A stretch of 64,000 nt of DNA from Eikenella halliae (GCF_001648475.1 NZ_LXSQ01000019.1:1-64000), one strand, 5' to 3'; positions 34,469 to 43,361 are shown, numbered from the stretch's first letter. A program made the numbers and translations. The notes: generated by a model from the letters alone, not told the origin.

Positions 34469-34573
34469 TATAGTGAATTCACAAAAACCGGTACAGCGTT
34501 GGCTTGCCTTGCTGTACTATTGTACTATCTGCGGCTCGCCGCCTTGTCCCGATTTAAATTTAAATCCACTAGA
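34469..34573. mobile_element. Correia-like element with mixed arms
   Basis: The left arm is TATAGTGAATTCACAAAAACC and the right arm TTTAAATTTAAATCCACTAGA, so the two ends belong to different arm types. It sits in the trmB leader, 34 bases before its ATG. Confidence 0.75.
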
Positions 34574-34607
34574 GCGCCATTTAATCCATACATTGCAGAT
34601 ACCCAAC

Positions 34608-35303
34608 ATGACTCAATCCGATGCCCAACACGAACAACACCCGCGCAGCATCAAATCCTTCGTTTTGCGCCAAGGCCACATGACCCCCGCCCAGCAGCGC
34701 GCCATCGATGAAAACTGGCCGCGCTTCGGCCTAGATTTCCAACACGCGCCCGTTGATTTAAACGCCGCCTTCGGCCGGGAAGCCCCGAAAATCCTCGAAA
34801 TCGGCTTCGGCATGGGCACCGCCACCACCGAAATCGCCAAAAGGCTACCTGAAAAAGATTTTCTCGCCATCGACGTGCACGGCCCCGGCGTGGGCAATTT
34901 GTGCAAACTCATGGCCGAGCAGGATATTGCCAATATCCGCGTGATGCGCCACGATGCCGTGGAAGTGGTGGAAACCATGCTGCCCGACGCCTGCCTGAGC
35001 GGCATCCACATCTTCTTCCCCGACCCCTGGCACAAAAAACGCCATCACAAACGCCGCCTGATTCAAGCCCCCTTCGTGGCCAAACTGCTGCCCAAACTCA
35101 AAAGCGGCGGCTATATCCACCTCGCAACCGACTGGGAAGAATACGCCGTGCAGATGCTCGAAGTGCTGGGCAGCTTCCCCGAGCTGCGAAACACCGCCGA
35201 AGCCTACGCCCCCACCCCGGCCTACCGCCCCGAAACCAAATTTGAAGCCCGCGGCAAACGGCTCGGGCACGGCGTGTGGGATTTGGTGTTTGAAAAACGC
35301 TGA
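34608..35303 (+). CDS. trmB: tRNA (guanine-N7)-methyltransferase TrmB
   Basis: ATG 34608 (MTQSDAQHEQ) gives 231 residues; the open frame extends back to 34416 through the Correia-like element, which is not coding. The enzyme forms m7G46 in tRNA. SAM motif ILEIGFGMGTATTEIAK (about residues 62-78) and FPDPWHKKRHHKRRL are family hallmarks. A DUS inside encodes RLPEKD. Confidence 0.95.
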   Translation: MTQSDAQHEQHPRSIKSFVLRQGHMTPAQQRAIDENWPRFGLDFQHAPVDLNAAFGREAPKILEIGFGMGTATTEIAKRLPEKDFLAIDVHGPGVGNLCKLMAEQDIANIRVMRHDAVEVVETMLPDACLSGIHIFFPDPWHKKRHHKRRLIQAPFVAKLLPKLKSGGYIHLATDWEEYAVQMLEVLGSFPELRNTAEAYAPTPAYRPETKFEARGKRLGHGVWDLVFEKR

Positions 35304-35309
35304 CGGCAA

Positions 35310-35388
35310 TTTTCAGGTAGCCTTTGTCTACCGTTCTTTGCCCGCATACCAACATTTTTCTACCCGACTCAAAACAGGCTACCTGAAA
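35310..35388. terminator. Spaced inverted DUS pair after trmB
   Basis: TTTTCAGGTAGCC (35310-35322) faces AGGCTACCTGAAA (35376-35388). Confidence 0.4.
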
Positions 35389-35400
35389 GTGCAGCTTCAA

Positions 35401-35504
35401 TATAGTGAATTAACAAAAATCAGGATAAGGCAACGAGCCGCAGACAGTACAGATAGTACGGCAAGGCGAGGCAACGCTGTACTGGTTTTTGTTAATTCAC
35501 TATA
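35401..35504. mobile_element. Correia-like element, AACAAAAA arms
   Basis: The ends are TATAGTGAATTAACAAAAATC and TGGTTTTTGTTAATTCACTATA. The core is in the opposite orientation to the 7451 copy. Confidence 0.85.
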
Positions 35505-35553
35505 AAACCCGCTTCAGGTAGCCCCTTGCCACACCCGCCCATCTTCTCCCGCC

Positions 35554-36291
35554 ATGCCCTTCACCCTTGCCCACCCCGTTGCCGTGCTGCCCTTTGCCCG
35601 CTGCCGCCGCGTCCACTTCCCGGCCATGGTTATCGGCAGCCTCGCGCCGGATTTCGTGTATTTCCTGCACGGCCGCGCCGTGCCGGGCGGGCATGGTTTG
35701 ACTAATCTGCTGTGGCCGAACCTGCCGCTGTGTTTCGCCCTCTACGCGCTCTATCTTGCCTTGTGGCACCGCACCCTGTGCAACTTCCTGCCCGACTGCC
35801 TCAATGCGGCCTACAGGCTACCTGAACATGCCCTAGCCGCCGACCCGCAAAACTGCCGCCAAATAGCGGCCGTACTGTTTACCTTTGTTTTCAGCGCCCT
35901 GTTCGGCATGATTACCCATCTGTTTTTAGATGCCTTCACCCACCCGACCGGCTGGTTTGTGCAACACTTTGCCCCGCTGCAACAGCCGCTGCTCGTCCTG
36001 CCGGCCTATAAGTGGCTGCAATATGGCGGCGGCGTGTTCGGCTTGGGCGGCTGCCTGCTGTTTGCACTCCACGCCGCCCGCCACCGCCCGCACCGCTCGG
36101 CCAAAACCGCACGGCAGAAAAGCCGCTTCTAGGCAGCCTGCGCCCTGCTGACGCTCTGCGGCTGGGCACTCTGGCAAACCGCCGCGCCTATCCCGTTGGC
36201 TCACGCCGCCACCCAAACCATCCGCCTCATCGACTGCGCCGTGCTCGGCTTTTCACTGCTGTGCGCGGTATGGCGTTTCGTTTGCAGATAG
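35554..36291 (+). pseudogene. DUF4184-like membrane protein with internal TAG stop
   Basis: The gene starts at ATG 35554 (MPFTLAHPVAVLPFARCRR), the hallmark start of DUF4184. It reads 192 codons to TAG at 36130-36132. The frame then stays open for 52 further residues, ending with TAG at 36289-36291. These include a plausible hydrophobic helix (IDCAVLGFSLLCAVWRFVC). The whole, 245 codons, fits the usual family length, so a single nonsense change probably interrupted an intact gene. Function of the family unknown. Confidence 0.7.
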
Positions 36292-36314
36292 CAAACCAAC
36301 TTAACTCCCGCTAC

Positions 36315-36419
36315 TATAGTGGATTAAATTTAAATCAGGACAAGGCGGCGAGCCGCAGACAGTACAAATAGTACGGCAAGGCGAGCCAACGCTGTACTGG
36401 TTTTTGTTAATTCACTATA
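36315..36419. mobile_element. Correia-like element with mixed arms
   Basis: The left arm is TATAGTGGATTAAATTTAAATC and the right arm TGGTTTTTGTTAATTCACTATA, so the two ends are of different types. Confidence 0.85.
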
Positions 36420-36431
36420 CAAACTGCTTTT

Positions 36432-36698
36432 TCAGGTAGCCTCTTGCTTGGCTGTGCCAACAACCGGCGCGGCCTCGTTTGGGTTCTCGGGCAAGCTCTC
36501 CGAAACGGCTGCCCTTTTTAAATCCGATTTCCCGTTTAAGGCGAGCAGGGCTAAAGTTTCGCCGTTCCCGCCCACAAATTCGACTTCGTATTCATCATTT
36601 CCGTATCTGTCCACAACCGCGCCGCGCATGCCTGCCCGCAGGCGGTGTTCGGGAAGGTCTTTAATCAGTTCGACCACATCTAATAATTGATACGGCAT
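36432..36698 (-). CDS. DUF4926-like protein
   Basis: This 88-residue protein begins MPYQLLDVVELIKDLPEHRLRAGMRGAVVDRYG. It matches the DUF4926 pattern of about 60 residues, with EVEFVGGNGETLALLAL near residue 40. The tail is less conserved and ends AKQEAT-stop, where an embedded DUS supplies the last codons. Members often sit near toxin-like genes, but none is visible here. Confidence 0.7.
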   Translation of the reverse strand: MPYQLLDVVELIKDLPEHRLRAGMRGAVVDRYGNDEYEVEFVGGNGETLALLALNGKSDLKRAAVSESLPENPNEAAPVVGTAKQEAT

Positions 36699-36717
36699 AG
36701 TGCTGCTCCATCAAAGG

Positions 36718-36822
36718 GATAGTGGATGAACAAAAACCAGTACGGCGTTGCCTCGCCTTGCCGTACTATCTGTACTGCCTGCGGCTTTGTCGTTTTGTCT
36801 TGATTTTTGTTCATCCACCATA
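36718..36822. mobile_element. Correia-like element, GAACAAAAA arms
   Basis: GATAGTGGATGAACAAAAACC at the left and TTTTTGTTCATCCACCATA at the right. The first base and one in the right end differ from consensus, but the arms still pair. Confidence 0.8.
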
Positions 36823-36881
36823 AACCAAAATAAGGCCGCGGGCGGCAGGGCTGGCCAATGCGGCAGCATTGCTATGTTTAT

Positions 36882-37601
36882 TCACTCATCGGCAGCAAGC
36901 GGCTCTATCTGCAAGGCAGGCCAGATGCCGTGCGGCGGCAGCAGAAGCCCGCCCCGCTCGTGCAAGCGCCCGTCCAAAGCCAGCGCTGCGGGCAGGAAGG
37001 CGCTGTGGTGCGGCAGATCGGCGGATGCGCTGCCTGCGGCCATGATTATCCGCCAGCCCTGCCGCTGCGGCATCGGGCTACCTGAAATTTTCCACCACAC
37101 GCTGCCTTCCTGCTCGTCCTGCCCCGACTGCTCATAGGCCCAGCCCAACAGCACGGTTTGCCCGGGCTCGGCCAGTAATGCGTTCAGCACGGCATACAGC
37201 GGGTTGAGGCAGCTTTCGGCATCGGCGGCGAGAAACACGCTGTTGCCGCTGCTGCCGAGGATTTGCGCCAGCTGGAACGTGGCGGCGTTGTGGAGGTTGG
37301 CCATGAAGTCGAGCGGCGAGGGCTGTCCGGCCACCAGTTTCTGCCGCATCGAGACCATGCGGGAGGGGGAGCTGAACGGCGAGGCGAGATAAATGGCAGG
37401 GTTTTCAGGTAGCCCTTGGCACAGCGGCAAAGCGCCGAGCAGGGCGAGCAGGGTGAAACGGCTCAGGCGGCGGGCATCGATGCCGTATTGCTCGCGCAAA
37501 AGGCGGCGCAGTTCAGCATCAGGCTGCTGCGGCTCGGCCAAGAAGCGGCTGCCGGCCTGGATGCGGCACAGTGGCCGATTAGGGGAAAAATCTGCCAGCA
37601 T
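36882..37601 (-). CDS. Ketosynthase-like protein (possible chain-length factor)
   Basis: ATG 37601 gives 239 residues; TTG 37610 with AAAGGA upstream is an alternative. The middle part (about residues 75-135) resembles the ketoacyl-synthase N-terminal domain of the chain-length-factor type in aryl-polyene clusters. MANLHNAATFQLAQILGSSGNSVFLAAD occupies the place of the active-site region, with no nucleophilic Cys. It may partner the ketosynthase at 40066. Two DUS copies are inside the coding sequence. Confidence 0.55.
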   Translation of the reverse strand: MLADFSPNRPLCRIQAGSRFLAEPQQPDAELRRLLREQYGIDARRLSRFTLLALLGALPLCQGLPENPAIYLASPFSSPSRMVSMRQKLVAGQPSPLDFMANLHNAATFQLAQILGSSGNSVFLAADAESCLNPLYAVLNALLAEPGQTVLLGWAYEQSGQDEQEGSVWWKISGSPMPQRQGWRIIMAAGSASADLPHHSAFLPAALALDGRLHERGGLLLPPHGIWPALQIEPLAADE

Positions 37602-37638
37602 ATTCGGCAATCGTCCTTTCTGTTTTCAGGTAGCCCGA

Positions 37639-37742
37639 TATAGTGGATTAAATTTAAATCAGAACAAGGCGGCAAGCCGCAGACAACACAGGGACACGGC
37701 AAGGCGAGGTAACGCAATCCCTGTTTTTATTAATTCACCATA
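37639..37742. mobile_element. Correia-like element with mixed arms
   Basis: TATAGTGGATTAAATTTAAATC is the left arm, and GTTTTTATTAATTCACCATA the right. The core differs from others (GACAACACAGGGACACGG). Confidence 0.8.
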
Positions 37743-37746
37743 TTTT

Positions 37747-38637
37747 TCAGGTAGCTTTCTTTCCGCCAAACACTTCTTTCAACGCTTCCAGCACAGCCGT
37801 GTTTTTCGCCGACTGTTTGGCATGGGCAACGACGGCATAGATATTCTTTTCGGCAATCCGATGTTGCGGCAACACGATTTTCAGGCGCCCGCTGTCGAGC
37901 AATGAGGCGATTTCGAGCGACAGGGCAAGGGTCAATCCCAGCCCTTCAGCGGCAAGATAGTAGGCGCTGGCGGCGGATGAAGGGCATTCGGTCAGGCTGT
38001 CGGGCCAACGCCCAGACAGGCCGAGTTCGGCCAAGGCGGCGCGCAGAATAGCCTCGCTGTGGCACAGCCAGTGTGCCGCAAGCAGGTCTTCAACCTGCTT
38101 AACGGGATGCGCGGCCAGATAATCCGGGGCGGCGCAGATGTGCATTAGGCAGCTAGTCAGACGGCGGGCAACATTATCAGGAGACGCGGCAATTTCGCCG
38201 GCGCGGATGGCAATGTCGGCATCATTATGCTGCAAATCAACGGCTTCATCTTGCGCCATCAGGATGATGCGAATGTCAGGATGGCGTTCGCGCACCGTAC
38301 CCAGCAGGCGGCGGGTTTCGGGCGCGTTGACGAAGCCTGTGGGCAGCGAAATCCGCACCTGCCCGCTCGGGCAGTGTTTCAGCGCGGCCATGTCGTCGTC
38401 GGCCTGCCGCATGGTTTGCACCAAATGCTCGGCATGGTGCAGCAGCACCTGCCCGGCTTCGGTCAGCTCCAGGCGGCGCGTGCTGCGGTTGAGCAGTTTT
38501 ACGCCGTAGAGCCGCTCCAAATGCCGCATGTGCTGGCTCACCGCGCTAGCGGTCATGCCCAGCGGCACAGCGGCGCGGCTCATATTGCCCTGTTTGGCCA
38601 CTTCGGCAAAAATCAGCAGCAGTTTCGCCTTTTCCAT
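37747..38637 (-). CDS. LysR-family transcriptional regulator
   Basis: ATG 38637 follows GGAGCTTGAG; the TTG at 38664 is rejected. The 296-residue protein has an N-terminal winged helix (SRAAVPLGMTASAVSQHMRHLERLYGVKLLNRSTRRLELTEAG, about residues 20-62) and a LysR effector domain. It is divergent from the oxidoreductase at 38756 and probably regulates it. It ends GGKKAT-stop, where an embedded DUS gives the last codons. Confidence 0.9.
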   Translation of the reverse strand: MEKAKLLLIFAEVAKQGNMSRAAVPLGMTASAVSQHMRHLERLYGVKLLNRSTRRLELTEAGQVLLHHAEHLVQTMRQADDDMAALKHCPSGQVRISLPTGFVNAPETRRLLGTVRERHPDIRIILMAQDEAVDLQHNDADIAIRAGEIAASPDNVARRLTSCLMHICAAPDYLAAHPVKQVEDLLAAHWLCHSEAILRAALAELGLSGRWPDSLTECPSSAASAYYLAAEGLGLTLALSLEIASLLDSGRLKIVLPQHRIAEKNIYAVVAHAKQSAKNTAVLEALKEVFGGKKAT

Positions 38638-38755
38638 CTCAAGCTCCGCTTCAAACTGTTTCAAGAAATATACGGATTATCAAGCAATGCTTATCCGAAT
38701 ACAATGCGCTCCAAGGTTAAGCAATTCTTTTCAACTCGTATCTTAGGAGCAAAAA

Positions 38756-39331
38756 ATGGCAAATATTTCTATTTTCGGACAAGGCAATATGGGCAACGCC
38801 ATCGGCGGTCTGTTTCAGGCGGCAGGGCATCAGGTTTCATTTGTGAAGCGCGGAGAGGCAAACTCACAGTTGGGCGACATTATCGTGCTGGCCGTGCCCT
38901 TTGCCTCGGTAGACGGCATTATTGGCCAATACGCCGCGCAGCTCGCAGGCAAAACCGTGGTGGACATCACCAATCCGGTTAATTTCGACACGATGGATGG
39001 CCTACTGGTATCCGCAGGCAGCTCCGCCGCCAAGTACATCGCCACCAAATTGCCGCAAAGCCGTGTGCTCAAAGCCTTCAACACCAACTTTGCCGCCACC
39101 CTCGCCAGTCGCAAAGTGGCCAACAAAGCAAAAACCACCGTGCTGATTGCCGGCGACAGCGATGAAGCCAAGCAGCAGCTGGTCGACGCACTGAAAGGCA
39201 GCGGCGTGTACAGCAAAGACGCGGGCAGCCTGAAACGGGCACGCGAGCTGGAAGCCTTCGGCTTCCTCGCCATCACCCTGGCCGTGCGCGAGCAAATCGG
39301 CTGGACGGGCGGCTTTGCATTGTTTGACTGA
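38756..39331 (+). CDS. NAD(P)-binding oxidoreductase of F420-reductase type
   Basis: This 191-residue protein starts MANISIFGQGNMGNAIGGLFQAAGHQVSFVKRG, a Rossmann GxGxxG fold. The sequence resembles NADPH-dependent F420 reductases and short IMP-type oxidoreductases; the host is not expected to have F420, so the substrate is unknown. TAGGAGC precedes the ATG. A DUS-pair terminator follows. Divergent from the LysR gene. Confidence 0.75.
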   Translation: MANISIFGQGNMGNAIGGLFQAAGHQVSFVKRGEANSQLGDIIVLAVPFASVDGIIGQYAAQLAGKTVVDITNPVNFDTMDGLLVSAGSSAAKYIATKLPQSRVLKAFNTNFAATLASRKVANKAKTTVLIAGDSDEAKQQLVDALKGSGVYSKDAGSLKRARELEAFGFLAITLAVREQIGWTGGFALFD

Positions 39332-39340
39332 TTCAGCCCG

Positions 39341-39381
39341 AAAGGCTACCTGAAAAGCAAAACAACTTTTCAGGTAGCCTT
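39341..39381. terminator. Inverted DUS pair, terminator-like
   Basis: AAAGGCTACCTGAAAA (39341-39356) faces TTTTCAGGTAGCCT (39367-39380). Confidence 0.65.
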
Positions 39382-39425
39382 ACCATAACCAACCGACATT
39401 TTTCCTTCTTTTAAGGAGTCAACAC

Positions 39426-39908
39426 GTGAAAGAACTGATGACCATCCTCGTGGCCGCCGCCGCATTTGCCGTACCCGCCGCCTATGCCGACACCCAAACA
39501 GCACCCGATGCCGTGATTCATGCCAACCGCCAAGACCAAACCGCCATCAACCGTCTGTTGGCCGATTACGCTGCCGCACTCAAAACCGAATCACCGCAAG
39601 CCGTTGCCGCCCTGTTTACGGCAGACGGCGTGGTTATGCCGTATTCCTCGCCCACGGCTGCCGGTAAGCAGGGGCTGGAGGGCAACTACTCGGGGCTGTT
39701 TGCCAATGTCGGTTTGGATTTGGATTTCACCGTGCTGGAAATGAACGTGCTGGGCAGATACGCCTTCGTACGCTCCACTTCCAAAGGCCCGGTTACCGTC
39801 AAATCCACCCGACAAACCGCGCCCGATGACTTCCGCGAACTTTGGGTGATGGAAAAAGTAAACGGCCAATGGAAAATCGCACGCTATATGTTCAACCAAT
39901 CGCACTAA
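39426..39908 (+). CDS. Exported SnoaL-like protein
   Basis: GTG 39426 with AAGGAG seven bases before it is chosen over ATG 39438. The signal peptide (KELMTILVAAAAFAVPAAYA) predicts export. The mature part has the NTF2/SnoaL cone fold pattern, INRLLADYAAALKTESPQAVAALFTADGVVMPYSS then FRELWVMEKVNGQWKIARYMFNQSH, as in SgcJ/EcaC-type proteins. The substrate is unknown. It may belong with the oxidoreductase upstream. Confidence 0.7.
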   Translation: MKELMTILVAAAAFAVPAAYADTQTAPDAVIHANRQDQTAINRLLADYAAALKTESPQAVAALFTADGVVMPYSSPTAAGKQGLEGNYSGLFANVGLDLDFTVLEMNVLGRYAFVRSTSKGPVTVKSTRQTAPDDFRELWVMEKVNGQWKIARYMFNQSH

Positions 39909-39974
39909 CGCTTACACCATAAAGCCAGGGCAAACCGCTCTCACCCGTAAATTTGCCCTTTGCCGCATCTTTCC

Positions 39975-40018
39975 AAAGGCTACCTGAAAATACCGGGAAT
40001 CTGTTTTCAGGTAGCCTT
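39975..40018. terminator. Inverted DUS pair between convergent genes
   Basis: AAAGGCTACCTGAAAA near 39976 faces TTTTCAGGTAGCCT ending at 40017. It lies between the SnoaL-like gene and the ketosynthase gene, which runs leftwards. Confidence 0.65.
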
Positions 40019-40065
40019 ATCAATCCACGCCGCACAACATCCGCACCATTTCATGCGAATCTGCT

Positions 40066-41169
40066 TCAACCCCGCCAATCCAACACCCAGGCGCAATGGC
40101 TGCCGCCGAAGCCGAGGAAATAGTTCAGATAACTGCCGTTTGGCAGCGGCTGGCCGTGCAGGGTGGGCAAGGGGAAATCGGGGGTGGATACAGGCAGGGG
40201 CGGCAGGCGGCCTTGTTGCAGGGCGGCGTGCAGCAGGGCGGTTTCCAAGGCGGCGGTGGCGCCGAGGGTGTGGCCGGTGTAGGGCTTGAACAGCAGGGCG
40301 GGGGTATGCGGCCAGATTTGGCGGCGCACCTGCATTTCTACTTCATCGCTCAGGCCGCCGCTGCCGTGGGTTTTCACGCCGCGCAAATCCGGCGCAGTCA
40401 TTCCGGCGCGGCGCAGGCATTCGGCAAGCAGGCTGTGCAGCGGTTCGGCGGAGGAGGCGGTGAGGTTGAGGTGGTCGGTTTGCGCGGTAAAACCGTGCAG
40501 GCGGCAGGCATAATCGCGGTGCGGCTGGGTAGAGAGTGCCAGCGCGGCCATACCTTCACCCAACACCAGCCCGCCTGCATCGAGAAACGGCAGCCTGCCC
40601 GGCTCGGTGTCGAGCAGATTCATGGCATAGAAATGCTCGAAGGTGAGCCGGTTGAAGCTTTCAAAACCGACCACGATGGCGCGTTCGGCCAAGCCGTTTT
40701 CGATGCTGCGGGCGGCGGCGAGCAGGGCTTGGGCGGCGGCGGTGCAGGAGGTGGCGAAGCTGAATACGTTGGGACTGCGCAAACGGGTTTTCAGGTAGCC
40801 TGCAATTTCACACAGGGTGTAGTGTTCTTCTTCTGGGCTGGCAGCCGGTGCCGCTTCGCGGTCGGGCATCACATAGGAGGTGGAACCGATAAACACGGGA
40901 ATACCGGCCAGGTTGTCTGCCTCCCAGCCAGCTGCTGTAGCGGCTTGGCGGATTTGAGCCTCAATCCAGTCGCACAGCTGCGCTAGTGTGGCCGGGGCGG
41001 CGAAATACGGCAGCTCGCGCGGCTGCCCCAGGCCGTGTGCGGTACGGATGGCGGGCGGCAGAAAGGGCGTTTCAGGTAGCCCGAACGGGCGGCTGCCCTG
41101 CCCTTGTGCGCACCAATAGCTGCTGCCGCACAAATAGGCGGCTCGGGATGGGGTGTTTGTGGTGTTCAT
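40066..41169 (-). CDS. Beta-ketoacyl synthase
   Basis: This 367-residue ketosynthase has the nucleophilic Cys in FSFATSCTAAAQALLA (about residue 148), the first His in KTHGSGGLSDEVE, and the second His in KPYTGHTLGATAALET. The usual HGTGT segment is HGSGG, a small departure. It should condense an acyl chain with malonyl-ACP. It is the last gene of the operon with the ACP and ABC transporter. A DUS inside encodes AGYLKTRL. Confidence 0.85.
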   Translation of the reverse strand: MNTTNTPSRAAYLCGSSYWCAQGQGSRPFGLPETPFLPPAIRTAHGLGQPRELPYFAAPATLAQLCDWIEAQIRQAATAAGWEADNLAGIPVFIGSTSYVMPDREAAPAASPEEEHYTLCEIAGYLKTRLRSPNVFSFATSCTAAAQALLAAARSIENGLAERAIVVGFESFNRLTFEHFYAMNLLDTEPGRLPFLDAGGLVLGEGMAALALSTQPHRDYACRLHGFTAQTDHLNLTASSAEPLHSLLAECLRRAGMTAPDLRGVKTHGSGGLSDEVEMQVRRQIWPHTPALLFKPYTGHTLGATAALETALLHAALQQGRLPPLPVSTPDFPLPTLHGQPLPNGSYLNYFLGFGGSHCAWVLDWRG

Positions 41170-41186
41170 TTTTCAGGTAGCCCTTT

Positions 41187-41663
41187 TCAGGTAGCCTCAG
41201 GCGGTCTGCCCGGCGTTTCCAGCACTTCCCATTCGTACTCCGCCTCATGGATGGCCAGCGCATGGCCGTTTTCTAGATACAGCCCGAAATCGCCGTATTG
41301 TTCAAACCAATGATCCAAAGCGGCCTGCAAGGCGGGCAGGGAAATGAGTGCCCAGAAGCCGAAGCCGTTTTCTTCCAGGCTTATCCACGCCTTATCGGCT
41401 ACCAAGGCGCGTATCCGGCGCAGCATGTCGGCGCGAGCAGCTTGATGCTGGGCTTGGCGGAGCAGGTGGCCGATGATGCCGTTTTGATGGAACGGGAAGG
41501 CGGCGGCGGCCGGGTTAGTAAGCCGATAGATGCCGCTGTCGACAAACCGGCGGGCAATCTCGCCATCTGTGGATTGGATGTCGGCAATGTTTAAAAAGGC
41601 GTAGCGCTGCCGCAGGCGGGTTTGGGCGTTGCGCTGTTGGAGTTGGACGATTTTGGGGTTCAT
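41187..41663 (-). CDS. Hypothetical protein in the ketosynthase operon
   Basis: This 158-residue protein has no family that I recognise. It begins MNPKIVQLQQRNAQTRLRQRYAFLNIADIQ and has an Arg-rich middle (QAARADMLRRIRALVADK). No signal peptide or membrane span is seen. It ends GRPPEAT-stop with the last codons given by an embedded DUS. A DUS hairpin (41686-41730) separates it from the ACP gene just upstream. Confidence 0.6.
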   Translation of the reverse strand: MNPKIVQLQQRNAQTRLRQRYAFLNIADIQSTDGEIARRFVDSGIYRLTNPAAAAFPFHQNGIIGHLLRQAQHQAARADMLRRIRALVADKAWISLEENGFGFWALISLPALQAALDHWFEQYGDFGLYLENGHALAIHEAEYEWEVLETPGRPPEAT

Positions 41664-41685
41664 GCGGTGTGCTTAGCGATACGGC

Positions 41686-41730
41686 AAAGGCTACCTGAAA
41701 ACAGGCAGAACGGTTTTTCAGGTAGCCTTT
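41686..41730. terminator. DUS hairpin inside the ketosynthase operon
   Basis: AAAGGCTACCTGAAA (41686-41700) faces TTTTTCAGGTAGCCTTT (41714-41730), between the ACP gene and the hypothetical gene on the same strand. It may attenuate the transcript. Confidence 0.5.
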
Positions 41731-42016
41731 ATGCGCCGTGCTGTTCGCGGATAAAGGCGGCCAAATCGCGCACGTTCATCATGTGTTTGCGCACCATGCG
41801 GTCGCCGTTGAGGCGTACGCCGTAATGGGCTTGCAGGGCGACGGTGATTTGCAGCGCGTCGAGCGAATCGAGGCCGACCGGGCTTTCCGGGCCGAACAGC
41901 GGGGAGTCGTCGGCAAAGGCGGCCATGTCTACGTCGTCTTGTTTTTCGGTTTCGCGCACAATCAGGCTTTTCAAGGCCTGCTCCAGCGCGGGGGAGCTTA
42001 AATCGGGCGTGTTCAC
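41729..42016 (-). CDS. Acyl carrier protein
   Basis: This 95-residue acidic four-helix protein has the phosphopantetheine site GLDSLDALQI (Ser at about residue 51). It is not the main fatty-acid ACP by its sequence and setting, so it is probably a dedicated carrier. It lies one base from the ABC permease gene upstream. Confidence 0.85.
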   Translation of the reverse strand: MNTPDLSSPALEQALKSLIVRETEKQDDVDMAAFADDSPLFGPESPVGLDSLDALQITVALQAHYGVRLNGDRMVRKHMMNVRDLAAFIREQHGA

Positions 42017-42017
42017 T

Positions 42018-43265
42018 TTAAAATCTCGCTTGGGTTTTGAGTTGGCGGCGGTAGAGCGCGGTGGCAGCGGCGAGGGCGGCCAGGCCGAAACCGGCCAGGC
42101 GCAGCAACTGCGGGGCGATTTGCGCCAGGGTGTAATGGTTTAACAGCAGCTTCTGGAAGGCGGACAAGCCCCAGCCCATCGGCGAGAGCTGGGAGAGCTG
42201 CTGCATCAGCGCAGGCATGATGTGCACCGGCACCATCACGCCGCCCAGTGCGGCCATGATGATGATGCCCCCGCCGCCCAGCACCACGGCGTGTTCGGAG
42301 GTTTTGGCCAGCACGCTCACCAAAAGCCCGTAGCCCAGCGCGGCCAGGCTCACGGCGCAGGATACGGCGGCATAGCCCGCCCAGCCCCCGGCCAGCGCAA
42401 AGGCGGGCATACCGAGCAGGGGCAGCACCCATGCGCCCAGCGCCACCATGCCGACAAACTGCAACTGGTTGATTAAGAAGTAGGGAATCAGTTTCGCAGC
42501 CAAGAGTTTCCAAGCGGGGGCACGCGCCATGTTCAGGCGGGTGAGCGTATTGGTCTGCCGCTCCATCGCCATCACGTTGGATAGCGGTATCATGATGAAA
42601 AACATGCCGAAAATCAGCCAGGCGGGCACGCTGTGCTGCACGGAGTTGGGCTGCTCCACCGCCTCGCCCTGCCGGTTCATATAGGTTTCCTGCCACATTT
42701 CGCGCCCCAGATAAGTTTCGATTTGGCCGAACTTATTGTCCAATTCTTTGTTCACTTGGTCTTGAATGCGGCGCACGGCGGGGTTTTTGTTGTTGTCCAA
42801 CACGATTTCGTTGCCATCGAAATACTGCGCCAGGCGCGCCTGGGTGTAGTGCTGGCGCATCAGGCCTTTGATGCCGAGCAGCCAGCCGCGGTCGGCATCG
42901 GGCTGGAGCCACAGGCGCAGGGGCTGTTCTTTTTCCAGCGGGGTGGTTTCATCGTTTGGATTGAGCAGCAGCAAATCGGCCTCGCCGCGCTGTAAGGCTA
43001 CCTGAAACTCGGCCAGGCGGCTTTTATCGGCCAGCTGCACTTTCAGCTTCTCGTTTTGCAGGGCTTGCAGAAACTGTTGGTTAAGCGGGCTGTCGGGTTT
43101 GCCAAGCAGCACGATTTGCGCGTCGGGATTGAGGTTTTCCCGGCTGCTGCTCAAGGCGGCCGACATAATCAGCATAAACAAAATCGGCATCACAAACAGC
43201 ACAGCCACGCCGTGCAGGTCGCGGCTGAGCAGCTTGAGTTCTTTGGTGATGGCGGCGGCTAGCAT
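42018..43265 (-). CDS. ABC-2 type transporter permease
   Basis: This 415-residue protein has one N-terminal membrane span, a large external region (about residues 45-220), then about five spans (about 225-400), including LIFGMFFIMIPLSNVMAMERQTNTLTRLNMARA. The architecture is that of ABC-2 exporters with a large extracytoplasmic loop (YhhJ type). A DUS inside encodes EFQVALQRG. It pairs with the ATPase gene upstream and may export the ketosynthase product. Confidence 0.85.
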   Translation of the reverse strand: MLAAAITKELKLLSRDLHGVAVLFVMPILFMLIMSAALSSSRENLNPDAQIVLLGKPDSPLNQQFLQALQNEKLKVQLADKSRLAEFQVALQRGEADLLLLNPNDETTPLEKEQPLRLWLQPDADRGWLLGIKGLMRQHYTQARLAQYFDGNEIVLDNNKNPAVRRIQDQVNKELDNKFGQIETYLGREMWQETYMNRQGEAVEQPNSVQHSVPAWLIFGMFFIMIPLSNVMAMERQTNTLTRLNMARAPAWKLLAAKLIPYFLINQLQFVGMVALGAWVLPLLGMPAFALAGGWAGYAAVSCAVSLAALGYGLLVSVLAKTSEHAVVLGGGGIIIMAALGGVMVPVHIMPALMQQLSQLSPMGWGLSAFQKLLLNHYTLAQIAPQLLRLAGFGLAALAAATALYRRQLKTQARF

Positions 43266-43361
43266 GAGGCCGGTCTCGCGGGGGAAAATGGTTGCATATG
43301 GTTAATTATATGATGCTTATTGGTTTCAGGTAGCCCTTGCTTGCGGGCGGCTGTTTTCTTT

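Noticed and set aside
34416..34607. Upstream in-frame extension of trmB
   Set aside because: It runs through the Correia-like element; its translated sequence is a repeat product, and the family start is at 34608.
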